Shown here one piece after another: positions 51,431-59,962 of a stretch of DNA of 64,000 nucleotides (its first letter is position 1; each line of letters starts with the position of its first letter). The translations under genes and the position numbers were made by a program. Under the pieces are notes generated by a model. The model searched no databases, was not told the origin of the DNA, and saw only the letters and a list, made by a program, of their open reading frames with translations. This stretch comes from Spirochaetes bacterium GWB1_60_80. Lineage in GTDB: Bacteria > Spirochaetota > Spirochaetia > Treponematales > UBA12059. The stretch spans positions 1 to 64,000 of the forward strand of contig MIAR01000043.1 in assembly GCA_001829185.1 (NCBI GenBank), read 5' to 3'.

Positions 51431-53104
51431 TCACGAGGCCGGCCCGCCGGAAATCGGCACGGTAAAGCTGAAGACCGAGCCGCTGCCCTTTTCGCTGTTT
51501 ACCCACATGCGGCCGCCCATTAGCTGCACCAGGCGGGCGCTGATCGGTAAACCCAGGCCGGTGCCGCGCTTCTTGCGGTCGGCGTCGGGGTCGAGCTGGA
51601 CGAACTCCGAAAAGATGCGGCCGATGTCGCGGGCCTCGATGCCCATGCCGCTGTCGGCCACATGGATAGTCAGGAAGGCGCCGGTGACCTCGGCTGAAAC
51701 GGTGATGGTGCCCTGCTGGGTGAATTTGACCGAATTGGACAGCAGGTTGAGCAGTACCTGGCTGAGCCTAGCCCGGTCGGCTTGAATCTCCGGCAGCTCG
51801 GCTGGCAGGTCAACCCGGAGCGTGACCGGGCTGCCGTCCAGCATGCCTTCAACCATGCGGATGCTCTCGGCCACCACCGCGGCTAGGTTGATCCGCTCCA
51901 GGCTTAGGTCCATGTGCCCGGCTTCGATTTTGGCCAGGTCCAGGATGCTGTTGATGAGCTCCAGCAAGTAGTGGCCCGATTGCTCGATGCGCTGCAGCAG
52001 GTTGCGGTGGTCGGTGGTCAGCGTGGGTAGTTCCTGTCCCAGGATCCAGGAAAAATTGATGATGGCGTTGAGCGGGGTGCGCAGTTCGTGCGAGACATTG
52101 GCCAGGAAGCGCGACTTGGTGCGGTTGGCTTCCTCGGCCTCCGCCCGGGCCTCGGCGGCCTGGCGGTAGAGGCGGGCGTTCCGGATGGCCAGGGCCACCT
52201 GAGTGCCGAGGGTGGCGAAGAGCGTCAGGTCCGACTCGTCGTAGCAGTGGTCGTCTTGAAAATTCTGGATGCACATCGAGCCTTCCACCATGTCGCCGGC
52301 GATCAGCGGCACGCCCATCCAGGAATGGCTGGATCGGCCGATCAAGGCGATGCCGTTGTCGTCGTGGAATTGCCTCAGCTCGCTGTCCGTTTTGAAGAGC
52401 AGTGGCTTACGCTGCCGGATGATGTAACCGGCCAAGCCTTCGCTCAGGCCAAAATAGCGTTGCGGCGAGCGGACGCCGTCGTTGATAAAATAGGTGGATT
52501 GCCAGCGGGCTGAGGCGTGGTCGCAGGTGGCGACGCCCAGGCTGGTAGCGCCGAATGCCCGGCTGAATTCGCGGTGGATGGTTTTCATGAGGTCATCGAA
52601 TTCCAGATTGCCGGCCAGGGCTTGGTTAGTCTCGACCAGCATGGCCATGCGGGCGGCCCGCTCCTCGGCTTCCTTAAGCAGCTGGCCGTTGAGGGCTTGG
52701 ACGGTCAAGGCTGACTTGAGGCCGATTTCCGTCCAGAGCAGCAGCTTTTCGGGGCCTTCGCTCTTGTCGACGTATCCCTGCACGCCCAGTTTCTTGACAA
52801 TCTCGCCGGGGCTGCTCCCGCCGGCTTGGCCGGTTTGCAGGATGATGTGAACATGCGGCGCCAACTTGCGAATCTCGCCGACCAGTTCTACGCCGTCCAT
52901 GCCGGGCATGGAGTAATCGAGCAGGATTAATTCCACGTGATAACGACCGAGCTGCTCGAGGGCTTGCCGGCCGTCGGTGGCAGTCAGTACCTCATGGCCC
53001 TGGCGAGCCAGGACAGCCCGGGTGGCTTCGAGGTATTCCTGGTTATCGTCGACCAGCAGGAGAGTGCGCCCGCTGGTCTCCTGCTTGGCGTGTATTCTGG
53101 CCAT
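51431..53104 (-). CDS. REC-GAF-HisKA hybrid kinase with N-terminal receiver
   Basis: 557 residues. A receiver domain (about 15-125) has LILLDYSMPGMDG and the same tail as its neighbour (GYVDKSEGPEKLLLWTEIGLK). A GAF domain (about 160-310) is followed by a HisKA/ATPase module with NVSHELRTP, LLSNSVKFTQ, DSGMGIE and GTGLGL. The receiver comes first, so the protein is a phosphorylation-controlled kinase with no membrane part. The start at 53104 is taken from the homology of the receiver; the stretch ahead of it in frame is not protein-like. First gene of the cluster. Confidence 0.9.
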   Translation of the reverse strand: MARIHAKQETSGRTLLLVDDNQEYLEATRAVLARQGHEVLTATDGRQALEQLGRYHVELILLDYSMPGMDGVELVGEIRKLAPHVHIILQTGQAGGSSPGEIVKKLGVQGYVDKSEGPEKLLLWTEIGLKSALTVQALNGQLLKEAEERAARMAMLVETNQALAGNLEFDDLMKTIHREFSRAFGATSLGVATCDHASARWQSTYFINDGVRSPQRYFGLSEGLAGYIIRQRKPLLFKTDSELRQFHDDNGIALIGRSSHSWMGVPLIAGDMVEGSMCIQNFQDDHCYDESDLTLFATLGTQVALAIRNARLYRQAAEARAEAEEANRTKSRFLANVSHELRTPLNAIINFSWILGQELPTLTTDHRNLLQRIEQSGHYLLELINSILDLAKIEAGHMDLSLERINLAAVVAESIRMVEGMLDGSPVTLRVDLPAELPEIQADRARLSQVLLNLLSNSVKFTQQGTITVSAEVTGAFLTIHVADSGMGIEARDIGRIFSEFVQLDPDADRKKRGTGLGLPISARLVQLMGGRMWVNSEKGSGSVFSFTVPISGGPAS

Positions 53105-53161
53105 TGCCGAATTGATCCCTTCTCCGGGTGGCGTCAGATAAAGGTCGCTTCCCCGGCCCAA

Positions 53162-53190
53162 AGTATAGCGGTTGACGACGACTGGCGCAA
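53162..53190 (-). promoter_or_regulatory. Promoter of the three-gene sensory cluster
   Basis: Minus-strand TTGCGC (53185-53190), 17 nt, TATACT (53162-53167), about 58 nt before the ATG. Confidence 0.6.
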
Positions 53191-53235
53191 TGACGGGGTA
53201 GAGAAAAACTGGCGCTTGGCCTCTGGCTGGATCGC

Positions 53236-53265
53236 TTGTCGGCCAGCCGTTTCTCCGGCTACACT
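53236..53265 (+). promoter_or_regulatory. Promoter of the TrmH-type gene, likely leaderless
   Basis: TTGTCG (53236-53241), 18 nt, TACACT (53260-53265), then 7 nt to the ATG. No ribosome binding site is present. Confidence 0.55.
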
Positions 53266-53272
53266 GTTGACC

Positions 53273-54139
53273 ATGAATCCGATTCAAGGTTCCCCGGCCG
53301 CGCCGGTACCTGACTTCGATGCCAGCGACCCGGCGGTCTGCCTGTTTGCCAAGCTGCGCGACCGCGACTACGCCAGCCAGGGCTGGTGTGTGCTGGAAGG
53401 CCGCATCGTCATCGAGAAAGCCCTGGCGTCCGGCCTGGAGCTGGTGGCCTTGCTGACGGTGCCGGCCGATGCCGACTACTGGCGCCAGCGCCTGGCTGGG
53501 GGCTCGGACGTGGCGCTGCGTGTTCTGGCCCGGCCGGCGATGGAGCAACTGGTCGGCTTCGCCTTTCACCGCGGGGCCTTGGCCTTGGCCCGCCGGCCGG
53601 CGCTTGGACCTGCCTGCTTGCCGGCGCTAGGCCCCAAGGACAGGCGGGTCAGCCTGGCTCTCTGGCAAGTCGGCGATCCGGACAACCTTGGCGCCCTGAT
53701 CCGGTCGGCGGCCGCCCTCGGCGGCGCAGCCGTCTTCCTGGGGCCGGGCTGCGCCGATCCCTACGGCCGCAAGGCCCTGCGCGCCAGTATGGGCTGCACG
53801 CTGTCGCTGCCGTTGTACCCAGTGGTCGATCTAGCCGGCTTACGCGCCGGCCTGACTGCGCCGGCGGCGGTCGGGTCGGTGGCGACTGGGCCGCGCCTAG
53901 TAGCCGCCGCCCTCAGTCCGGTCGCCCTCCAGCCCGGTCAGGTTGTGTCGGCCGGCGACACCGTGCTGCTGCTGGGTAACGAGGGCTGGGGCCTGCCGCC
54001 GGAGCTGGTGACGCAGTGCGACGCGGTGGTGTGCATCCCGATGGCCAGCGGCGTCGACTCCCTGAACGTGGCCGCGGCCGGCGCCATCTTGCTCTGGGAA
54101 CTGTGCCAGGCTCACCCGGCCAAAAACCACGCCGGTTGA
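53273..54139 (+). CDS. SpoU/TrmH-family RNA 2'-O-ribose methyltransferase
   Basis: 288 residues. A substrate-binding N-terminal domain (about 15-100) and a knotted SPOUT domain with the three family motifs: DNLGALIRSAAALG, LLGNEGWGL and SLNVAAAGAILLWE. It would methylate a ribose in rRNA or tRNA using S-adenosylmethionine. The exact target site cannot be told. Single gene ahead of cheW. Confidence 0.9.
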   Translation: MNPIQGSPAAPVPDFDASDPAVCLFAKLRDRDYASQGWCVLEGRIVIEKALASGLELVALLTVPADADYWRQRLAGGSDVALRVLARPAMEQLVGFAFHRGALALARRPALGPACLPALGPKDRRVSLALWQVGDPDNLGALIRSAAALGGAAVFLGPGCADPYGRKALRASMGCTLSLPLYPVVDLAGLRAGLTAPAAVGSVATGPRLVAAALSPVALQPGQVVSAGDTVLLLGNEGWGLPPELVTQCDAVVCIPMASGVDSLNVAAAGAILLWELCQAHPAKNHAG

Positions 54140-54178
54140 GCCGGCCGCGCCGCGCCTGGATAAAATTCGGCTTCGCCC

Positions 54179-54207
54179 TTGCTGGATTGGCGGAAAAGTG
54201 CTAAACT
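54179..54207 (+). promoter_or_regulatory. Putative promoter of the cheW operon
   Basis: TTGCTG (54179-54184), 17 nt, TAAACT (54202-54207), about 43 nt before the ATG. Confidence 0.45.
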
Positions 54208-54249
54208 TGGCTTTGTCGCATGGTCAAAAGGCTTGTGGTTGGAGGGTGT

Positions 54250-54729
54250 ATGGCCGAACGGGAAGTGCTGCTGCAATTGGTGACGTTCCAGCTCAGCGAG
54301 GAGCTGTATGGCATCGACATCATGGATGTCAAGGAAATCGTCCGCGTGCAGGATATCCGGCCGCTCCCCAACGCTCCCACTTACGTGGAAGGGCTCTTCA
54401 ACCTGCGCGGCGAGATCATCCCGATCATCAACCTGCACAAGCGTTTCCATTTGCGCAAGGCGCTGCTCGACGACGAGGATGAGCTGCTGTCCGGTTTCAT
54501 CATCATCGAACTGGACGGCATGAAGCTGGGCGTGATCATCGACAAGGTAGAGCGCGTCATCTCGATCGACTACAACGAGATCCAGCCGCCGCCGCAGATG
54601 CTGACCGGTATCGGGGCTGAGTACATCCAGGGCGTGGTCAACCAGAAGAACGGCTACCTGATCATCCTGGATATCCGCAAGCTGTTCAGCGCCAAAGAGC
54701 TGCAGAAAATCGTCGAGACCCGAAAGTAG
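54250..54729 (+). CDS. cheW: Chemotaxis coupling protein CheW
   Basis: 159 residues, one CheW domain from end to end (FQLSEELYGIDIMDVKEIVR, LFNLRGEIIPIINL, NQKNGYLIILDIRKLF). It links methyl-accepting receptors to the kinase CheA. The ATG at 54250 has GGAGGG immediately upstream. No cheA or receptor gene is here, so this CheW may be an extra copy with a special receptor. It is followed after 12 nt by the DegT-like gene, probably one operon to recN and beyond. Confidence 0.95.
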   Translation: MAEREVLLQLVTFQLSEELYGIDIMDVKEIVRVQDIRPLPNAPTYVEGLFNLRGEIIPIINLHKRFHLRKALLDDEDELLSGFIIIELDGMKLGVIIDKVERVISIDYNEIQPPPQMLTGIGAEYIQGVVNQKNGYLIILDIRKLFSAKELQKIVETRK

Positions 54730-54741
54730 GACTATAGTTCC

Positions 54742-55884
54742 ATGAAGATCCAGACTCTCAGCTCCTATATCCGCCGCAAGGATATGGATTCCGTTCTCAA
54801 TTGCATGGTCACTGACCGGCTGGCCACCGGCGAATTTAGCGAGCGCTTGGCCAAGCTGGCCAAGGAAAAGCTCCATTTTGATTTTGGGGTGACCCTGCGC
54901 AGCCCGGCCGCCGCCCTGGCCCTGGCCCTGGAATGCCTCAGTCTGCCGGCCGGTTCGCATGTCGCCCTGTCGGCCCTGGCCGAACCGTGGGCGCTCAAGG
55001 TTATCCGGTCAATGGGCTTCGAACCGGTCTGGCTGGACGTTGATGCCGGTACGGCCTGTTTTAGTCCGGCCGCGCTGGACAGCCTGGCCGGGTCCGGGGC
55101 GCGCGCCCTCTACCTGGCCCATCCCTGGGGCATCATGATCGATCCGGCCCTGCTGGTCGAGATTGGCATCCCGATCATCGAGGATATTTCCACTGCCTTG
55201 GGCGCGGCCATCGACATCGGCCTGCCTGGAGAGGGTGGCGACGCGGCTGGGTCAGTGGCCGTCGCGGCGGAACCGGCCGGCGGGGAAGCTGGCGCGGTGG
55301 ACGAGGCGGCCGCGGCCGAGCAGGCTGCCAGGCTGGTGGCTGCCGGTTCGCTCGGCCTGTTTACCATCCTCGGGCTGGAGGACAGTCAGGCCATCACGGC
55401 CGGCGGCGGCGCCCTGTTATACGCCCGCGCCCGCCGCGATGGCCAGGCGCTGCGCAACCAGGCCGAAAAGCTGGTGGCGACGGACCTGCTGCCGGACTTG
55501 AACGCGGCCCTGGCTCTGACCCAACTGCGCGACGCCGACCGTTTCCAGGAGAAGCGCGCCGAATTGTACAAGCTATATGAACAGTCCCTGCTGCGGTCCC
55601 ACAAGAAGGCTTTAATGTCGACCCGCGACGGCCGGCCGGCGTATTACGGCTGCGTGGTGGTGCTGGAGGCCGGCATCAAGGACGTACGCGCTTACGCCAA
55701 GAAAAAGGAAGTCGACACGCTACTGGCCTTTGAAGGCAGCTGCGTGGCGCTCGGCCTAGTGCCGGAAGGCGCCTGCCCGACGGCCGCCTCGCTGGCCAAC
55801 CGGGCGCTGGCCTTCCCGCTGCATCCGCGGCTGGGCAAGACGGCCGCCCAGAAGATAGCCAAGGTTCTGGTTACCTTGCCATAA
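54742..55884 (+). CDS. DegT/DnrJ/EryC1-fold protein lacking the PLP lysine
   Basis: 380 residues with the fold of DegT-type sugar aminotransferases. The expected K-N-I-T-T-G-E-G-G segment reads QAITAGGG here (about 216-223), so the lysine that binds pyridoxal phosphate is replaced by Gln. Region 165-205 carries an Ala/Gly/Glu-rich insert. The protein is therefore probably not an aminotransferase. Position between cheW and nadK suggests a structural or regulatory role. Fold assignment good; function unknown. Confidence 0.72.
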   Translation: MKIQTLSSYIRRKDMDSVLNCMVTDRLATGEFSERLAKLAKEKLHFDFGVTLRSPAAALALALECLSLPAGSHVALSALAEPWALKVIRSMGFEPVWLDVDAGTACFSPAALDSLAGSGARALYLAHPWGIMIDPALLVEIGIPIIEDISTALGAAIDIGLPGEGGDAAGSVAVAAEPAGGEAGAVDEAAAAEQAARLVAAGSLGLFTILGLEDSQAITAGGGALLYARARRDGQALRNQAEKLVATDLLPDLNAALALTQLRDADRFQEKRAELYKLYEQSLLRSHKKALMSTRDGRPAYYGCVVVLEAGIKDVRAYAKKKEVDTLLAFEGSCVALGLVPEGACPTAASLANRALAFPLHPRLGKTAAQKIAKVLVTLP

Positions 55885-55943
55885 CCGGCTGTGGTCGGCG
55901 GCGCTCTGCCGGCCGGCCGCGCTGAGCTTGAAAGGAAAGCGTT

Positions 55944-56798
55944 GTGCCGAAGGCTGCCCGCGTCCTGATAATCGCCAATACTCACAAAGAAGGTGTTGCC
56001 GACTTGGCCGACACCATAGTCAGCCGCTTGGCAGGCGAAGGCCGCCAGACGCGTCTGTTCAGTTTTGCGCACCGGCCGGATAGCGCTCCCGACCTGTCCG
56101 GGGTGGACCTGGCCATCTGCCTGGGTGGCGATGGTACCGTGCTGTACTCGGCCCGCCTAGTCGCGCCGGTCGGCGTGCCGCTGTTGCCGGTGCACCTAGG
56201 GCGGCTCGGTTTTATCGCCTGGGTGACGCCGGCCACCTGGTACGACAGCTTGTTGGCCGCCGAGCGTGGCGAGCTGCCGCTGTCGGCGCGCAGCCTGCTG
56301 GCTATCAGCGTCCGCCGCGCTGGTCAGGAAATCGCTGCCTACACCGCTTTCAACGACGGCGTGGTGTCCGGCGCCGGACCGGCCAAGCTGGTCTACCTCG
56401 GCATCAAGGCCGGCGACGTGTCGCTTGGCGTCTACCGCTGCGATGGCGTCATCGTGGCCACGCCGACCGGTTCCACCGCCTATTCGATGGCGGCCGGCGG
56501 ACCGGTGGTGTCGCCAGACCTGTCGGCCATGGTCTTCACGCCAATTTGCCCTTTTACGTTATCCAACCGCCCGCTGGTGCTACCCGGCGATTCGCGGCTG
56601 GAGGTGCGCGTCGAGGCCGGCCAGCGCGAAAACACCGTCCTGACCTTGGATGGCCAGGATTCCTGCAGCCTGCAAGAAGGCGACAGCGTGGTTTTCCGCG
56701 AGAGCCGCCATCGGGTACAGCTTTATGGCGCCGACCCGAGTACCTTTTTCCATGTTCTCCGCAGTAAGCTCAACTGGTCGGGAGGTCCCGATGCTTGA
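55944..56798 (+). CDS. nadK: NAD kinase
   Basis: 284 residues. Kinase motifs GGDGTVL (about 59), NDGVVSGAG (usually NE) and the fingerprint TPTGSTAYSMAAGGP identify it. It makes NADP from NAD with ATP. The start is GTG at 55944 with AAAGGAA upstream. The last 8 nt overlap recN. Confidence 0.92.
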   Translation: MPKAARVLIIANTHKEGVADLADTIVSRLAGEGRQTRLFSFAHRPDSAPDLSGVDLAICLGGDGTVLYSARLVAPVGVPLLPVHLGRLGFIAWVTPATWYDSLLAAERGELPLSARSLLAISVRRAGQEIAAYTAFNDGVVSGAGPAKLVYLGIKAGDVSLGVYRCDGVIVATPTGSTAYSMAAGGPVVSPDLSAMVFTPICPFTLSNRPLVLPGDSRLEVRVEAGQRENTVLTLDGQDSCSLQEGDSVVFRESRHRVQLYGADPSTFFHVLRSKLNWSGGPDA

Positions 56799-58476
56799 AG
56801 AGTTGACCATTCGCGATTTTGCCATTATCGACCGGCTGCAGGTGCGCTTCGAGCGCGGTCTCAACCTGCTGACCGGCGAGACTGGCGCCGGCAAATCCAT
56901 CCTGATCGGAGCGCTTGGCTTTCTCCTGGGCGCCAAGGCCGAGACCGGCATCATTCGCGCTGGCTGCGAGGAGACGGTCGTCTCCGGGCTGTTCGACGTT
57001 TCCGGCAATATGGCAGCCCGCCAGTGGCTGCAGGACCACGGCATGGCGGCCGACGACGGCAACTTGGTCATCCGGCGCAGCCTGAAGAATACCGGCCGCG
57101 GGTACATCTACATCCAGAATCTGCCGGCGTTGCGCGCCGACCTGGCTGACTTTTGCGCCTGCCTGGTGGAAATCCACGGCCAGCGCGACGGCATGGCCCT
57201 GCTCAAGAACGATCGCCAGCGCCTGCTCCTGGACCGCTATGCCGGCTTGCAGGATGCCTTGACCGCCTACAGCCGCGATTATACCGACTTGTGCGCCCGC
57301 CGCCGCGCCCTGGAACGGCTGGTCAGCGATGGCCAGAGTGGCGAGCGCGAGATGGAGCTGCTGCGCTTCGCGGTCGACGAGATTGGGGCGGCCGCCCTGC
57401 AGGACGGCGAGGAGCTGGCCCTCCAGGAGGAGGAGACGCGGCTGTCGCAGCACGAGAAGCTGTTTGCCGCCCTCGGTCAGGCCGGCAGCCTGCTGTCCGA
57501 CGAAGGCGCCATCCTGGGCCTGTTGCGCCGGCTGCGCGTTCAGTTGGAAACAGCCAGCCACATCGACAGCCGCCTGGCCGACCAGTCCACCCGGGTGGAC
57601 TCGGCCTACTTCGAGCTGGAGGACGGCGCCTCGGCCTTGTCCGCCTACATGGATCGCCAGAATTTCGACCCGGGGCGGCTGGAAGAAATCGAGAGCCGCC
57701 TGGCGCTGTTCCAGAAACTGAAGCGCAAGTACGGCGCCTCGCTGGCCGAAGTACTGGCCTATCGCGAGGAAGCCCTGGCCCGCCTCGACGCCTTTGAGAA
57801 CCGCGACGCCGAGATCGCCGGCCTGGTACAAGCCATCGCTCGGCTGGAGCAGACTGTCTACACCCAGGCCGAAGCCATCAGCCAGGCCCGGCAGGCGGCG
57901 GCCCTGACCCTGGAGGTTGGCGTCCAGGCCATCCTGGCCGACCTGGGCATGCCGCACGCCCGCTTCAAGGTCGACCTGCCGCGCAAGCCGCTGGAAAACG
58001 GCAAGGTGGTGGTCGGTCCCTTTGGCGCCGACGAGGTCATCTTCCTGATCTCGGCCAACAAGGGCGAGCCGCTGCGCTCGCTGGCGGCGGTGGCCTCCGG
58101 TGGCGAGTTGTCGCGCATCATGCTGGCCATCAAGACCATGCTTATTAGGCTGGACGAGATTCCCAGCATGATCTTCGATGAGATCGACACCGGTATCGGC
58201 GGCGAGGTGGCCATCAGCCTGGGCCGCCAGTTGGCCGAAATCGCCGTAAACCGCCAAATATTGTGCATCACGCATCTGGCGTCCTTGGCTGTTCGCGCCG
58301 ATAATCATTATAAAGTGGAAAAGCAGGTCGAAGGCGAGCGCACCGTCACCCGGCTGGTTCGGCTGGACGACGAGCGACGGGTACAGGAAATATCGCGGAT
58401 GTTGTCCGGCGATTCCCGCTCGGCGACGTCCTTGGAACATGCCCGGGACCTGCTCGCCACGTACCGCGCCCGATAG
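56791..58476 (+). CDS. recN: DNA repair protein RecN
   Basis: 561 residues, SMC-like: Walker A GETGAGKSIL near residue 30, central coiled coils, signature ASGGELSRIMLAIK and Walker B MIFDEIDTGIGG. RecN acts at double-strand breaks in recombination repair. GGAGG lies 5 nt before the ATG, inside nadK. The nadK-recN pairing is common in bacteria. Confidence 0.95.
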   Translation: MLEELTIRDFAIIDRLQVRFERGLNLLTGETGAGKSILIGALGFLLGAKAETGIIRAGCEETVVSGLFDVSGNMAARQWLQDHGMAADDGNLVIRRSLKNTGRGYIYIQNLPALRADLADFCACLVEIHGQRDGMALLKNDRQRLLLDRYAGLQDALTAYSRDYTDLCARRRALERLVSDGQSGEREMELLRFAVDEIGAAALQDGEELALQEEETRLSQHEKLFAALGQAGSLLSDEGAILGLLRRLRVQLETASHIDSRLADQSTRVDSAYFELEDGASALSAYMDRQNFDPGRLEEIESRLALFQKLKRKYGASLAEVLAYREEALARLDAFENRDAEIAGLVQAIARLEQTVYTQAEAISQARQAAALTLEVGVQAILADLGMPHARFKVDLPRKPLENGKVVVGPFGADEVIFLISANKGEPLRSLAAVASGGELSRIMLAIKTMLIRLDEIPSMIFDEIDTGIGGEVAISLGRQLAEIAVNRQILCITHLASLAVRADNHYKVEKQVEGERTVTRLVRLDDERRVQEISRMLSGDSRSATSLEHARDLLATYRAR

Positions 58477-58487
58477 AGAGGTAGCCG

Positions 58488-59327
58488 ATGGCCAAGATAA
58501 CCCAGGAGCAACGCAACCGTTACGCCGCCAAGCTCAAAGAATACAAGACGACGATCGACAGCCTGCTTGCCAAAGAGCAGAATCTGCTGATGATGATCAA
58601 GAAGAGCGGCGACAACAATACCGGCTACCCGCGTATCCGCCTCGTCCAGGAGCTTCTGCCGTTAGCCTCCTATTACATCCTGATGAACACGCTGTCGGTG
58701 TCGATGCTCGGCGTCAAGAACGAGGATTCGCTGGCCGCCGCCCGCCAAACCCTGACCCGGGCCTTCAAATACCTGGAAGACATCGTCACCGCTTACATCG
58801 ACGCGCCGTTTTCGGAGTACGAGAAGAATCTTGAATTGATCGCCGACGTCAGCTACGAGGATCGTTACGCCCTGGTCCGCAAAATGGCCTTTGCCATCAG
58901 TGAAATCGAAGACGGCTACGGTGCCAATTCCAAGTGGCGCTGGTCATTCATCGACCTGTGGGCCAAACTGGCGGTGGTGGCCAAGAACATGCTGGACCTC
59001 AAGAAAGCCTATGTCGATATTGATTTGGAGTCGCCCGATCGCATGATCGTCACCGCCTATTTGCGAACCCTGAAGAGCATGTTCATAACCACCGGTGACA
59101 AGTACCGCGAAAAATACGAAATGTTCTCCAGTAAAATGGAAGATTTTAAGCAGGCCATTACTTATCTGCAGGCTCTGCGCCGCCTCCATACCGTGTTCGG
59201 CGAACGCGAGGAGGCCGAGGAGCTCAAGAAGAAGATCGATATTTGGACGACCAAGCTGGAAACTGACAAGAAGCGCCAGTTGGAAGAATCCAGGAAACCG
59301 GCAGCGTCGCCACGGCCCGAGGGCTGA
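58488..59327 (+). CDS. Conserved protein of unknown function
   Basis: 279 residues, mainly helical and charged, with no signal peptide, membrane segment or recognised motif. The N-terminus resembles a coiled coil (KLKEYKTTIDSLLAKEQNLLMMIKK); the C-terminus ends in a Lys/Glu helix and a Pro-rich tail. It follows recN by 11 nt with GAGAGG in front of the ATG, so it belongs to the same transcript. Likely a cytosolic protein; no function can be given. Confidence 0.8.
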   Translation: MAKITQEQRNRYAAKLKEYKTTIDSLLAKEQNLLMMIKKSGDNNTGYPRIRLVQELLPLASYYILMNTLSVSMLGVKNEDSLAAARQTLTRAFKYLEDIVTAYIDAPFSEYEKNLELIADVSYEDRYALVRKMAFAISEIEDGYGANSKWRWSFIDLWAKLAVVAKNMLDLKKAYVDIDLESPDRMIVTAYLRTLKSMFITTGDKYREKYEMFSSKMEDFKQAITYLQALRRLHTVFGEREEAEELKKKIDIWTTKLETDKKRQLEESRKPAASPRPEG

Positions 59328-59356
59328 CGGCTGGCAGCCCTCAAGGCAGTTCCCGG

Positions 59357-59758
59357 CTAGGAGTCGGCCAGTTCGTGTAGGGCGTCGTGCGGGAAGAGCT
59401 CGGCCATGGTGCTTTCCACCAGCTTGCCGTCGCCACCGCCGAAGCTGATCGGAAAATCGGGTGGCACGAATTCGGAGATTACCTGGCGGCAGGCGCCGCA
59501 GGGGCTGACTGGATAGGCCGCGTCGGGGCAGGCGATAGCCAAGGCCTTGAACCTGGTTTTGCCCTGGGTGACGGCGGTGACCAGCGCCGAGCGCTCGGCG
59601 CAGATGGTCAACCCGAACGAGCGATTCTCGACATTGACGCCGGTAACGACGCTGCCGTCTTCGCACAGCAGGGCGGCGCCTACCCTGAATTTTGAATACG
59701 GCGCGTAGGCTCGGTTCGCAGCCTGGCGCGCTAAAGCGAAAAGTTCCTGACTATTCAT
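59357..59758 (-). CDS. cdd: Cytidine deaminase
   Basis: 133 residues, tetrameric type. The zinc ligands and catalytic Glu are in TICAERSAL and PCGACRQ. It converts cytidine or deoxycytidine to uridine, which the phosphorylase at 8060-8842 could use. The ATG at 59758 has AAGGATAG upstream. Convergent with the unknown gene before it. Confidence 0.94.
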   Translation of the reverse strand: MNSQELFALARQAANRAYAPYSKFRVGAALLCEDGSVVTGVNVENRSFGLTICAERSALVTAVTQGKTRFKALAIACPDAAYPVSPCGACRQVISEFVPPDFPISFGGGDGKLVESTMAELFPHDALHELADS

Positions 59759-59794
59759 ACGATACACTATCCTTGTCGTGAAGGGTGGAGGGTC

Positions 59795-59824
59795 AGTATA
59801 GCGGGTTATCGCCCGTTCTGTCAA
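59795..59824 (-). promoter_or_regulatory. Promoter of cdd
   Basis: Minus-strand TTGACA (59819-59824), 18 nt, TATACT (59795-59800). A CGGG/CCCG inverted repeat lies in the spacer and could bind a regulator. Confidence 0.75.
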
Positions 59825-59874
59825 ACTGAATCCGTTTTTCCGGACTCGTTGGCCGCCCGCCGGCCGCTCAGTGT

Positions 59875-59903
59875 TTGTATAATTTCTTCAATCGTGCTAT
59901 CAT
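59875..59903 (+). promoter_or_regulatory. Promoter of the propeller/M23-like/AOR genes
   Basis: TTGTAT (59875-59880), 17 nt, TATCAT (59898-59903), about 60 nt before the ATG. It is divergent from the cdd promoter. Confidence 0.55.
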
Positions 59904-59962
59904 GGTGATTGGTCGGCGACTGGCCCTGTGCCGAACTTGTCCCGCTTCCAACGGAGTGCCGC

